A stretch of 64,000 nucleotides of DNA. Source: JAFGNV01 sp964612485. Its GTDB lineage: Bacteria; Chloroflexota; Anaerolineae; 4572-78; J111. The translations under genes were made by a program, and so were the position numbers. Shown one piece after another: positions 32,628 through 40,917 of this stretch (the first letter of the stretch is position 1; each line of letters begins with the position of its first letter). The stretch covers positions 62,001 through 126,000 of the forward strand of contig CAZTFF010000005.1 of NCBI GenBank assembly GCA_964612485.1, given 5' to 3'. The notes beneath the pieces were generated by a model that saw nothing but the letters and a program-made list of their open reading frames with translations, did not search any database and was not told the origin of the DNA.

Positions 32628-33635
32628 CTATTCTTCCACAAACTCATTGGTATACAGCGCGTCTACCGTTACCGGCGTTTCAATCAGGCCGGTGTCCAGC
32701 ATAAATTGGGCCGATTCAGCCCAGGCCGCGGGATCAGACCTACCGGGCTGATCGCTGCGCCATAATTCAATCGAAGCGTCCAGCACCGCCCGCTGGGCCG
32801 GCGCGTCTTCATCCGTGATTTCCGGTACCGCTTGCCGGGCGATGTCAAAAGCTTCGTCGGGGTTCTCAATCGTGTACGCCAGGCCGCGCAGGGTGGCCCG
32901 CACCATGCGCCGCACCAGGTCCGGGTTTTCACGGATCACGCTTTCGTTGGTGATCAGGCCGTTAGAAATCAGGTCGATATAATCCGACACCTCAATCACG
33001 TTGATGTCCATCCCCAACTGCCGGAGCTGCACCGGTTCGTTGGTGATGTAAACTACGGCGGCGTCTACCTGGTTTTGGCTGATGGCTTCGGCCTGGGCGT
33101 AGCCAATTTCTTCCAGGTCGATGCTTGATTCATCCAGACCGGTGGCGTAAACCAACGCCTGCCAGCCTACGTAGCTGGCCCCAAACAAAACCGGAATGCC
33201 GATGGTGCGGCCGTTCAAATCTTCGGGCGTATCGACGCCGGTTTCAGCCGGCGCGGTAACGCCCACCGGGAAACGCTGGTACCATTTCATCACATAAACC
33301 ACCGGCAGCTCTTGCGACCGGGCCAGAATGACTTGGTCGCCGCTACCGATGGCAAATTGCCGCTCGCCCTGGGCGGTCAGGGTGATAAAATCGTTTTCGT
33401 AACCGTATTCCAGTTCCACCGCCAGCCCCTCATCAGCGTAAAATTCTTTGGCTTGGGCTACATACAATGGGGCAAATTGCACGTTGGGAATAAACCCAAC
33501 GCCCAGTTTGATCTGTTCCAGTTCCGGTGTAGAGTCCGTTGCCTGTCCTGTTGGAGGGGCGTTGACTTCAGCCGCCCCACAAGCGGTCAATACAAAAAAA
33601 ATGAGACTAAGTGTGATTAAAAATAATCTTGGCAT
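32628..33635 (-). CDS. ribY: Substrate-binding lipoprotein of the predicted riboflavin importer (RibY-like)
   Basis: A 335-residue lipoprotein of the NMT1/THI5-like periplasmic-binding family. The signal peptide ends in a lipobox LTAC with the lipidated Cys at about residue 18. The mature protein has IKLGVGFIPNVQFAPLYVAQAKEFYADEGLAVELEYG, QGERQFAIGSGDQVI and YTNEP, a typical bilobal SBP. Relatives bind thiamine precursors (ThiY) or, in Chloroflexota, riboflavin (RibY). FMN-riboswitch control supports riboflavin. ATG 33635 starts right at the signal peptide; an upstream in-frame extension overlaps the permease gene and is rejected. Confidence 0.85.
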   Translation of the reverse strand: MPRLFLITLSLIFFVLTACGAAEVNAPPTGQATDSTPELEQIKLGVGFIPNVQFAPLYVAQAKEFYADEGLAVELEYGYENDFITLTAQGERQFAIGSGDQVILARSQELPVVYVMKWYQRFPVGVTAPAETGVDTPEDLNGRTIGIPVLFGASYVGWQALVYATGLDESSIDLEEIGYAQAEAISQNQVDAAVVYITNEPVQLRQLGMDINVIEVSDYIDLISNGLITNESVIRENPDLVRRMVRATLRGLAYTIENPDEAFDIARQAVPEITDEDAPAQRAVLDASIELWRSDQPGRSDPAAWAESAQFMLDTGLIETPVTVDALYTNEFVEE

Positions 33636-33658
33636 GGTTTGAAAACTCCCTGAATTTT

Positions 33659-34492
33659 TTATGATGTACGCCAGCGAAGCAGCCAGGCTTCGAGCAGCGT
33701 TACAATACCGTATAGCACCAAAGCAATGCCTACCAGCGAGAAAATAGCTACAAACACCAGCGGCGTATTGAACAAGCCCCGCGCCTGGTTGATGAGAAAC
33801 CCCAGCCCCCGGTCGGCGCCTACAAACTCGCCCACAACCGCGCCGATGACGGCCAGGGTCACGCCCACTTTTAAACCGCCAAAGAGAACGGGCAGCGCCG
33901 CCGGAACATCGAGCATATAAAAAGTTTGCCATTTATTGGCTTGCAGCGAGCGCATTAGATCGCGTAAATCCTCATCCACCGAGCGAATACCGACAATGGT
34001 ATTGATCAGCACCGGAAAAAAAACAATGAGCGCGCAGACCAGCACTTTGCTCAATTGGCCGGAGCCAAACCAGATCACCAGCAGCGGGGCAATCGCCACC
34101 ACGGGCACCGATTGCAGCGCCACCAGATAAGGGGCCAGCAGGCGTTCAACAAGCTGGTTTTTGGCCAGAATATAGCCCAATATCGTGGCGGCGGTTAAAC
34201 CCAGCGCCAGCCCGGCAAATACTTCAGACAGCGTGGCCTGGGCGTGATACCACAATGTGCCATCGGCAATGGTGCGGCTAAAGGTAGCCACCACTTTGGC
34301 TGGAGCGGGCAGAATAAAGGTAGGGTAATTTCCCAACCGGATAATGCCTTCCCACAGCAACACAAAAACGGTCAGAGCCACCGGCACCAGAAACAACTCA
34401 AAATGGAGACGAGGCCCGCCAAAACGGACGGATTTGCGCCGGGTTTTTTCGGTTGAACGTGGTTTTTGATGTAAACGGGCAATTTCTTGCAT
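33659..34492 (-). CDS. ribX: Permease of the predicted riboflavin importer (RibX-like)
   Basis: A 277-residue BPD_transp_1 permease with about six membrane helices. The ATPase-contact (EAA) loop is in the region VDEDLRDLMRSLQANKWQTFYMLDVPAALPVLFGGLKVG. The ATG at 34492 is preceded by GGAAAG at seven bases; an ATG five codons earlier (34507) is possible. Longer in-frame extensions read through the riboswitch terminator and are not coding. It is the first gene after the FMN riboswitch and is 23 bp upstream of ribY. Confidence 0.87.
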   Translation of the reverse strand: MQEIARLHQKPRSTEKTRRKSVRFGGPRLHFELFLVPVALTVFVLLWEGIIRLGNYPTFILPAPAKVVATFSRTIADGTLWYHAQATLSEVFAGLALGLTAATILGYILAKNQLVERLLAPYLVALQSVPVVAIAPLLVIWFGSGQLSKVLVCALIVFFPVLINTIVGIRSVDEDLRDLMRSLQANKWQTFYMLDVPAALPVLFGGLKVGVTLAVIGAVVGEFVGADRGLGFLINQARGLFNTPLVFVAIFSLVGIALVLYGIVTLLEAWLLRWRTS

Positions 34493-34594
34493 GGTTAGAC
34501 TTTCCATAAAATAAAAATACCCCGATTTGTTGGTACAACTTCGGAGCACAGGCAGGTAGGCACAAATCCCCTGCAACCTGCGATGGAATTCAAC

Positions 34595-34625
34595 AAAAAA
34601 ACCGAAGGCGATAAGGCCTTCGGGA
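34595..34625 (-). terminator. Riboswitch-controlled intrinsic terminator
   Basis: On the minus strand, CCGAAGGC/GCCTTCGG with a short loop is followed by a run of seven T. It lies between the FMN aptamer and ribX. Its 5' arm (34625-34617) is also complementary to the 5' strand of the aptamer P1 region (34870-34862), giving an alternative antiterminator. Confidence 0.88.
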
Positions 34626-34710
34626 TTTTGCAGGGAACGTGTCAAAATTTTCACAAACTATACCAGCGCGTATCCATTTTCGGGCCACCCGTTGATGTGT
34701 TTGTGCGGTT

Positions 34711-34872
34711 ACCTTCTCCTATCCGGACTGTACCGTCGGCTCTGGACTTTCACCAAAATCCTGCCAGGCAGTGGCTGGCTCGCGGGCTTAAAGGATCGGC
34801 TCTTAACAGAGCCGCCTCATCACCGCCGGTCGGGAATTGCGCTGTTTTGGCGCTCACCCTGCCCCGAAGGTT
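34711..34872 (-). promoter_or_regulatory. FMN riboswitch (RFN element)
   Basis: Read on the minus strand the segment has the conserved RFN blocks in order: CTTCGGGGCAGGGTGA, AATTCCCGACCGGCGGT, a variable stem (GCGGCTCT/AGAGCCG), AGCCCGCGAGC, the GGCAGGATTTTGGTGA region, TCCAGAGCCGACGGT, ACAGTCCGGATAGGAGAAGGT. P1 forms between ACCTTC (34871-34866) and GAAGGT (34716-34711). The aptamer binds FMN and usually represses when FMN is plentiful. It precedes the NMT1-like ABC operon, so the cargo is predicted to be riboflavin or a related flavin. Confidence 0.96.
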
Positions 34873-34893
34873 ATGATTATTTTATTAGCTGAG

Positions 34894-34921
34894 ATTATAT
34901 GGATTGTGATAAATATGTCAA
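34894..34921 (-). promoter_or_regulatory. Promoter of the riboswitch-transporter operon
   Basis: On the minus strand TTGACA (34921-34916), 16-bp spacer, TATAAT (34899-34894). The transcript would start about 14 nt before the riboswitch. It is divergent from the rho promoter 30 bp away. Confidence 0.85.
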
Positions 34922-34951
34922 ACACCCCCTGACGAAACTTGTAAATTTAAG

Positions 34952-34980
34952 TTGACGGGTTTTAAGAAAGGTGCTATAAT
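34952..34980 (+). promoter_or_regulatory. Promoter of rho
   Basis: TTGACG (34952-34957), 17-bp spacer, TATAAT (34975-34980). It gives a leader of about 450 nt before the rho ATG. Confidence 0.85.
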
Positions 34981-34986
34981 CCCGAA

Positions 34987-35433
34987 GGAAATACAGCGTA
35001 GACTCCGCACAGATTTGTGCTACTTAAGGCTTTTCCCATCTTTTTATCCCAAAAGTTGTCGGTAAGATGAGCGCAGGCTAATACTGTGATTAAATGTTGT
35101 GGAAAAGCTTAAGGAATTCCCCCAATCTATTTTGTATACGCGTGTTCTTAAGAGAAAATTGGTTTTTGGGATAATATTTTTCTGGAATTCCCTAAGTCCT
35201 TAATTCCCCCAATAGAGAAATTTTTATAAGTACCTGATTAAAATTTGACAATATAAATTATTTTTTTGATGGCATCCCCTGAGTCGCCACCTACGGATTG
35301 ATCTGCAAATTTTAACTTTGCTTGATGGTGAAGAGGATGATCAAGCGAGTTGTCCACCCAAAGTTAATTATATCAACATAAATCGCCCTGAAGTATCGAT
35401 TTAATATTCCATTTAAAATTTTGGAGTTTTACT
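34987..35433 (+). promoter_or_regulatory. Long structured 5' leader of rho
   Basis: There is no gene in this stretch. Several stems are visible. The first is GCACA/TGTGC at 35007-35020. The second is a 13-bp long-range stem (35023-35036 with 35101-35113, one bulged G). The third is a two-part hairpin: TTAACTTT (35312-35319) with AAAGTTAA (35360-35367), and inside it GCTTGAT (35320-35326) with ATCAAGC (35340-35346), with a 13-nt bulge and a 13-nt loop. A CCCCCAAT word occurs at 35118 and again near 35207. E. coli rho is autoregulated by attenuation in its leader; the same could hold here, but this leader matches no family I recognise. Confidence 0.5.
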
Positions 35434-36687
35434 ATGAACATGGCAGAACTTGAAGCCAAAAACCTTGCGGAATTGAGGAGTTTGGCTAAAGAATTTGAAA
35501 TTTCTGGCTTTACCAATTTGAAGAAAAGCGATCTTGTTTTGAAAATTCTCAAGGCCAATGCCGAATCCCAGGGGTTTATTTTTGGCGGCGGCGTACTGGA
35601 GATTGTGCAAGACGGGATTGGGTTTCTCCGTTCGGTTGATTTATTGCCCGGCCCAGACGATATTTATGTCTCCCAAAGCCAAATTCGACGGTTTGGATTA
35701 CGCACCGGCGATATGGTTGCGGGCCAGGTTCGCCCCCCAAAAGATACTGAAAAGTATTACGGCCTGCTGCGCGTGGAAGCCGTCAACGGCCTGGACCCCG
35801 AATCGGCGAAAAAACGCCCGGTTTTTGAACGGTTGACCCCCATTTTTCCCCAGGAGCGGCTGCATTTGGAGACAAAGCGGGGTATTCTTTCTACCCGCCT
35901 GTTGGATATGCTGGCCCCCATTGGCCGCGGACAACGCGCGCTGATCGTTTCGCCGCCCAAAGCCGGGAAAACCACCATCCTCAAACAGATTGCCAACGGC
36001 CTGACCGCCAACCATCAGGATTTGCATATGATGGTGGTTCTCATCGGCGAGCGCCCGGAAGAAGTCACCGATATGGACCGTTCGGTAGAGGCGGAAGTGA
36101 TGGCCGCAACCTTTGATGATCCCGAAACATCGCAAACCCGCGTTGCCGAAATGGCCCTGGCAAAAGCAAAACGCCTGGTTGAAGGCGGGCGGGATGTGGT
36201 GATTTTGATGGACTCCATCACCCGGCTGGCGCGCGCTTATAACATGGTGGTTCCGCCCAGTGGCCGCACCCTGTCCGGGGGTATTGATCCGGCGGCGCTT
36301 TATCCCCCCAAACGTTTCTTTGGCGCGGCTCGCAACATCGAAGAAGGCGGCAGTTTAACCATTGTGGCTACCTGCCTGGTTGATACGGGCAGCCGTATGG
36401 ACGATGTGATTTATGAAGAGTTCAAGGGAACCGGCAATATGGAAATGCACCTCAGCCGCAAACTCTCAGAGCGACGCTTCTTCCCGGCCATTGACATTGA
36501 GCGCTCCAGCACGCGCCGCGAGGATCTGCTGTTGTCGCCGGATGACCTGTCGCGGGTGTGGACCTTGCGCCGGATGATCACGGCCGTGGGCGGCGGTGGT
36601 GAAGCGACTGAGATGATTTTGGATCGCTTGCCCAAAACAGAGAACAACGCCGAATTTTTGGCAACGCTTAATAAAGAGATTTATTAG
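35434..36687 (+). CDS. rho: Transcription termination factor Rho
   Basis: A 417-residue hexameric RNA helicase that terminates transcription. Rho_N domain: MAELEAKNLAELRSLAKEFEISGFTNLKKSDLVLKIL (about 3-40). RNA-binding cold-shock-like domain: GVLEIVQDGIGFLRS...DDIYVSQSQIRRFGLRTGD (about 52-120). ATPase: Walker A PPKAGKTTILKQI (about 173-185), GERPEEVTDM, Walker B VVILMDSITRLARAYN, Q-loop SGRTLSGGIDPAALYPPKRFFGAARN. ATG 35434 follows GGAG at eight bases. It is monocistronic with its own promoter and a long leader. Confidence 0.98.
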   Translation: MNMAELEAKNLAELRSLAKEFEISGFTNLKKSDLVLKILKANAESQGFIFGGGVLEIVQDGIGFLRSVDLLPGPDDIYVSQSQIRRFGLRTGDMVAGQVRPPKDTEKYYGLLRVEAVNGLDPESAKKRPVFERLTPIFPQERLHLETKRGILSTRLLDMLAPIGRGQRALIVSPPKAGKTTILKQIANGLTANHQDLHMMVVLIGERPEEVTDMDRSVEAEVMAATFDDPETSQTRVAEMALAKAKRLVEGGRDVVILMDSITRLARAYNMVVPPSGRTLSGGIDPAALYPPKRFFGAARNIEEGGSLTIVATCLVDTGSRMDDVIYEEFKGTGNMEMHLSRKLSERRFFPAIDIERSSTRREDLLLSPDDLSRVWTLRRMITAVGGGGEATEMILDRLPKTENNAEFLATLNKEIY

Positions 36688-36726
36688 GTTTTGCATTTTT
36701 CTGTTGTTTGTTAAAACCGGCTCGAT

Positions 36727-36755
36727 TTGACGGGACCGCCATATCCGACTATGAT
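36727..36755 (+). promoter_or_regulatory. Predicted promoter of the M23 peptidase gene
   Basis: TTGACG (36727-36732), 17-bp spacer, TATGAT (36750-36755), about 45 nt before the ATG. Confidence 0.65.
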
Positions 36756-36804
36756 AGTTGCCTGTTTGTTTGCGTAACAGTACCTGATAAAGCAGAGAAA
36801 TTGT

Positions 36805-37962
36805 ATGCAACAGCCCCTGACCCACAAACATTTGGATAATACCGCGGATACCGCTTCTTTGGATGAATCCTCCGGGTTTGCTCCCAAACAAATTGTTGTA
36901 AACGGGTTCGATAGATTGATCGGCGATGACGATTCGTTGTTGATGCGGATCTCAACCCACGTGGTGATCGTGCTGCTGGTCTTTCTGTCGATTGCTGTTG
37001 GTAATCTGGGTGATCTGAAGTTATCCTGGAATCGGGCTATTCATCCTCTCAAACAGTTGGCCGAACCTGAAACAGATGCTACAACGCAATTACCTGAGCA
37101 ACCCACGCAGCAGCAAAGCGGCCAGGCGCTGTTGTTGCCGGCTGAAGTTGGAACAAAAGACGATGTTTTGTTGAAAGCGGCGGTACCCCGGACGATCATT
37201 CCTGACCGAACCAAACCCGAAATCAAAACATATGTCGTTGAATTTGGCGATACTGTTTTTGATATTGCGCTCGATTTCAACCTGGCTCCCGAAACGATTA
37301 TGTGGTCTAATCCCAGCCTGGGCGATAACCCCGATCTGTTGCGCGTAGGCCAGGAACTGGTCATTATTCCGGTGGATGGCGTGTACCATCAGGTAGGGGG
37401 GGATGATACGCTTGACGGTATTGCCTCAACCTACAAAGTGGATGCCAACGCGATTATCAATTACAAATTGAATGCCCTGGACCCGGATGCTCCAATTATC
37501 CAGCCGGGCCAGTGGCTGGTGGTTCCCGGCGGAACAAAGCCCTACATTCCTCGCACAGTTACGGCTTACAGCGGCCCCGTGCCGGATGATGCCACCCAGG
37601 GAACCGGCATTTTTGGTTGGCCCACCAGTGGTACAATTACGCAGGGCTATTGGGGCGGACATCCCGGGTTGGATATTGGCGGTTGGAGCGGCGCGCCAAT
37701 TGCCGCCGCCGACTCCGGCCACGTGGTTGGCGCCGGCTGGGACGATACGGGATATGGTTATTTTGTGGTGATTGATCACGGGAATGGCTTCCAAACGTTG
37801 TATGCTCACCTGCAGGCCTATTATGTGGAAGCGGGGGATGATGTGTCTAAGGGCCAGACCATTGGTGAAATGGGCAGCACGGGGAATTCTACCGGCCCGC
37901 ACCTGCATTTTGAGATACGACAGGGCACGGTGCAGCGGAATCCCTATGGGTTTTTGCCCTGA
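36805..37962 (+). CDS. LysM and M23 peptidase domain cell-wall hydrolase
   Basis: A 385-residue envelope peptidase. A hydrophobic helix at about residues 50-70 (THVVIVLLVFLSIAV) acts as membrane anchor or uncleaved signal. Two LysM domains (about 144-190: TYVVEFGDTVFDIALDFNLAPETIMWSNP; and about 195-245) bind peptidoglycan. A C-terminal M23 zinc endopeptidase (about 275-385) has HPGLDIG (first H and D) and GPHLHFEI (HxH). Such LytM/NlpD-like proteins cleave peptide cross-links or activate amidases. It has its own promoter and terminator. Confidence 0.93.
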   Translation: MQQPLTHKHLDNTADTASLDESSGFAPKQIVVNGFDRLIGDDDSLLMRISTHVVIVLLVFLSIAVGNLGDLKLSWNRAIHPLKQLAEPETDATTQLPEQPTQQQSGQALLLPAEVGTKDDVLLKAAVPRTIIPDRTKPEIKTYVVEFGDTVFDIALDFNLAPETIMWSNPSLGDNPDLLRVGQELVIIPVDGVYHQVGGDDTLDGIASTYKVDANAIINYKLNALDPDAPIIQPGQWLVVPGGTKPYIPRTVTAYSGPVPDDATQGTGIFGWPTSGTITQGYWGGHPGLDIGGWSGAPIAAADSGHVVGAGWDDTGYGYFVVIDHGNGFQTLYAHLQAYYVEAGDDVSKGQTIGEMGSTGNSTGPHLHFEIRQGTVQRNPYGFLP

Positions 37963-37984
37963 GGCCGCAAGGATACTGAAACTG

Positions 37985-38014
37985 AAAGCCGCTCTAACCA
38001 GAGCGGCTTTTTTT
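37985..38014 (+). terminator. Intrinsic terminator after the M23 peptidase
   Basis: An 11-bp perfect stem AAAGCCGCTCT/AGAGCGGCTTT (37985-37995 with 38000-38010), 4-nt loop, then a T run. Confidence 0.92.
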
Positions 38015-38019
38015 ATTGG

Positions 38020-39348
38020 TTATTTGAAGGGGTCTCGGTAGCGCCAAGGGGGATAAGTTTTCCATCGTTTTTTGAGATAAGGGCGGGTTTCTTCAAACTC
38101 TACCGCCTGGGCCGAAATGGTACCCTCTCGTGCCACCAGAGATAAACCGGCAATTTCTTGCCAGTAGGCGGCCAGCCGGCCCTGGTACAAGGGATAGAGT
38201 GATTCTACAATTTGGAGGGGATCATCCTCCCCTTTGTTAAAAACAACCGCAAAATCATAAATGATGCGCGCCCACAGATCTGAGGGAAAATAAAAACGGT
38301 CGGCGGGTAACGTGGCCAGTGCTTCCAGATGGGCCAGATTATCTGGCGTGAGAATATGCCGCCAGAGAGTGCGGTACTCCATCCAACCCAGCGCCAGGTC
38401 ATCCAGCAGCGGCACAGGATCGTGCTCTGGAACAGGATCAGCCTGAATGTCCGGGGCAAATTGGGTGAGGGTGGATAAGGATTGAAAGGCTTTTGTTTGT
38501 TGCCAATTCTCCTGGTGGTGATACATTTGTTGAAATAGAACAGATACAATATTTCTGAAGTACAGCCTGGTTTGCCTGGCCAACCGGCCGGCTTGTCGTT
38601 TTTGAGCCGGTGTTTGAGGGTTTTCCAGTGGCGAATTGTGTGTGGCCTGTTTTTCTCCCAACGCCGATTGGACCACACCCCAGTTGTGAACAATGGCATA
38701 GGTGGCCAGCCAGGGCGGCAGGCCAAAAAACGCCACGTCTGTTTCCCATACATCTTCGTCTAACAAAGCCGTGGCCAGTTGGGGTGATAGAGCGAAGTCG
38801 GAGGCGGCAGGATGGCGCACGCTCCGGCCCCACAAAGCGCGAAAAAGCGGGTACACAATTAGATCGCTGAGGATGCTGCCCGGCATTTTCAGCGACCATT
38901 GGTAACGGGGCAAAACCAGATCGCTTTTGTGCTCCAAAATCAGGTGCGCCAGCCCCGGAATCCAGGTGGGGGTGATGGTTTGGGTGGTAGTGTCTAAGAT
39001 AACAATGGCGCTTGCATCCAGCGCCAGGGCTGCATCAAGCAGCGCGGCAACGGCGCTGCCCTGGCCCGACAAACCCTCGTATCGCCCGGTAATTGTATCG
39101 CAACTGTGGTTGTGGGTCAGGACCTCCGCTTCGATGGCTTTGCGAGTTGTGGCCGCGTAACCTGTATCGGCGTTGAGCAGAACGGTCCGCAGGTCGGGAT
39201 AATATTTGGCGATGCCCGCCAATACCGTCCGGATTGCAACCAACGCGCGGGCGGTGTTTTTGTGGGTGGGCAAGCCGATGACTAAATCTGCCTCACCAAG
39301 TTTTTTTATTTTGCGTTGGGCACCGGGCCTGAAAATAGGGTGATACAT
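38020..39348 (-). CDS. GT-A glycosyltransferase, glucosyl/mannosylglycerate-synthase-like
   Basis: A 442-residue protein with a GT-A-like N-terminal half (ADLVIGLPTHKNTARALVAIRTVLAGI; AIVILDTTTQTITPTWIPGLAHLI) and a block resembling GT78/GT81 synthases of glucosyl- or mannosylglycerate: DLVLPRYQ...LSDLIVYPLFRALWGRSVRHPAASDFALSPQLATALLDEDVW. The usual DXD is replaced by DTTT, and GG in the PIGGDF-like motif is AA, so activity or specificity may have changed. The start is ATG 39348; longer in-frame starts overlap the neighbouring gene. It is 7 bp downstream of an extracellular solute-binding lipoprotein gene. Confidence 0.7.
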   Translation of the reverse strand: MYHPIFRPGAQRKIKKLGEADLVIGLPTHKNTARALVAIRTVLAGIAKYYPDLRTVLLNADTGYAATTRKAIEAEVLTHNHSCDTITGRYEGLSGQGSAVAALLDAALALDASAIVILDTTTQTITPTWIPGLAHLILEHKSDLVLPRYQWSLKMPGSILSDLIVYPLFRALWGRSVRHPAASDFALSPQLATALLDEDVWETDVAFFGLPPWLATYAIVHNWGVVQSALGEKQATHNSPLENPQTPAQKRQAGRLARQTRLYFRNIVSVLFQQMYHHQENWQQTKAFQSLSTLTQFAPDIQADPVPEHDPVPLLDDLALGWMEYRTLWRHILTPDNLAHLEALATLPADRFYFPSDLWARIIYDFAVVFNKGEDDPLQIVESLYPLYQGRLAAYWQEIAGLSLVAREGTISAQAVEFEETRPYLKKRWKTYPPWRYRDPFK

Positions 39349-39355
39349 AACTGAT

Positions 39356-40711
39356 TTACTGGGCCAGCGCATCGATGGCGGTAGTGGTAGCTTCTTCAGG
39401 GGTTGCTTCGCCGCTGATAACCTGCCGGACCGCTTGCTGGATAATGCGTCCAATTCGATCATACCCGCTAAAGTTGGGTTGGGGTTGGGCTGTATTCAAT
39501 TGTTCGGCCAGATAGGCCCAATAGTCATCATTCTGGGCCAGAATCTGGTAAGATGTGTCCCGGGTAGGGATTGTGCGGTTGATGGCGTTCCAGGTAGCGT
39601 TATTAGGAGTTGACATAAACGATTCTATCAGGCTGAGGGCTTCGTTTTGGCGCTCAATGTCGTCGGTGATCAGCACCATTGCCCAACCATGGGTAATGAG
39701 AACCGGGATATCTTCCGGGTCTTGAACCGGCAGGGGGGCGTAAGACGTGCTGTTTAAAATATGCCGGTCGGTGATAAATTGACTGGTGCTGATTTGGGTC
39801 AATTTGGCGTCGGCTTGCAGGTAATTGGGCCATAATTCTTCGGTGGTGGTCGCTTCCAGGATCGTTTCATCGATGATGTTGTTTTCTCGCGCCAACCGGT
39901 AAAAATCTAAAACCTTCATTAAAACGCGCTCGTCGATGGTAGGGTTGCCCTGATCGTCAAGCAGCTTTCCTCCTGTGGAGAAATAAAAAGAGAGCGTGGT
40001 ATCGTTAACCAGCCCGTTGATTCCTTTGGCCGGAAACAGGTAACGGGTATTGCTGCTCAATACATCGGACCAGAGGACAAGGGGGGCGGTAAAAGTGCTG
40101 GTATTGTAAACGGTGTGTTCCATTTCCAACCCCAGCGGTACGCCCACAAGTTTGTTGTCTACCGTGCCCATCCGCCGGGCTGCCGGCAGTAAATCTTGAA
40201 CCACAGCGCGATCAAGCCGCCCTTCCAGCGATTGGATGAGGCCATCTTTGTAAGCCTGGTTTAGATCGGTGGCATTAAGAATGGCCACATCGGGCATAAT
40301 GGTAGGCGCAACCTTGCTGGAGGTTCTAAGAAAATCCAGCAAACCGCCTTTGCCGCTGGCCTTTTTTAGCTGAACCTCAACCTCGGTGTTGGGGTGAGTG
40401 CGTTCAAAATTGCGCAGGCTGTTTCTGATAAAGTCCCCGGCTTCGCCTTCGGCATCAGGTGAAGTGGATTCTATGGTCCACACGGTCAGGGTAAGGGTCG
40501 TGTCCTCCGGCGTTTCTGTAGACACAGGCGTGGCGGTGGTGGCCGGGGTGGGTGTACGGTAGGGTCGAGGCGTGATGGATGTCTGTGGCGTGGGCTGTTC
40601 TGTTTCTGGTGTTGCGCCGGATTGTTGGCAGCTTACAATCAGCAAGATCGTTGTTACCCCAATTGTCAAGACAAAAGCCAGCCGTATGGCGCGAAGAAGA
40701 TGATGGATCAT
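39356..40711 (-). CDS. Extracellular solute-binding lipoprotein (ABC sugar-type, family 1-like)
   Basis: A 451-residue lipoprotein. A signal peptide with lipobox LIVSC (Cys at about residue 28) is followed by a Thr/Pro-rich linker (about 30-70). The SBP fold has LTVWTIESTS, NFERTHPNTEVEVQLKKASGKGGLLDFLRT, MPDVAILNATDLNQAYKDGLIQSL and LVGVPLGLEMEHTVYNT, typical of carbohydrate-binding family 1 proteins. No ABC permease or ATPase is adjacent, so it is an orphan binding protein. It is cotranscribed with a glucosylglycerate-synthase-like gene, which hints at sugar or compatible-solute metabolism. Confidence 0.85.
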   Translation of the reverse strand: MIHHLLRAIRLAFVLTIGVTTILLIVSCQQSGATPETEQPTPQTSITPRPYRTPTPATTATPVSTETPEDTTLTLTVWTIESTSPDAEGEAGDFIRNSLRNFERTHPNTEVEVQLKKASGKGGLLDFLRTSSKVAPTIMPDVAILNATDLNQAYKDGLIQSLEGRLDRAVVQDLLPAARRMGTVDNKLVGVPLGLEMEHTVYNTSTFTAPLVLWSDVLSSNTRYLFPAKGINGLVNDTTLSFYFSTGGKLLDDQGNPTIDERVLMKVLDFYRLARENNIIDETILEATTTEELWPNYLQADAKLTQISTSQFITDRHILNSTSYAPLPVQDPEDIPVLITHGWAMVLITDDIERQNEALSLIESFMSTPNNATWNAINRTIPTRDTSYQILAQNDDYWAYLAEQLNTAQPQPNFSGYDRIGRIIQQAVRQVISGEATPEEATTTAIDALAQ

Positions 40712-40824
40712 AAGTTCCCCTGCAATATCAACTATTGAAACTTGAGTTTGCTCAAGATACCTTATTTATAAATCAGGCACTATTATACCACAGAGCGCAA
40801 AATTTTGGAGAGCTTTTCTCTAAA

Positions 40825-40853
40825 TTGCTGATTTGATAAGATTTTGCTAGAAT
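40825..40853 (+). promoter_or_regulatory. Predicted apt promoter
   Basis: TTGCTG (40825-40830), 17-bp spacer, TAGAAT (40848-40853). Transcription starting just downstream supports the ATG at 40918 rather than an in-frame codon at 40852. Confidence 0.6.
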
Positions 40854-40917
40854 GGGGGGCGTGAAGGGTTCTCCAAACTACAGGAACTTAAAATACAGGA
40901 GCAACAGGAGCATTAGA

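Noticed and set aside
34583..34876. 97-codon frame antisense to the FMN riboswitch
   Set aside because: The sequence is fully explained by the conserved riboswitch and its terminator on the other strand.
34987..35433. Possible 6S, tmRNA or RNase P RNA in the rho leader
   Set aside because: Stems are present but I could not match the conserved blocks of these families; kept only as an unassigned structured leader.
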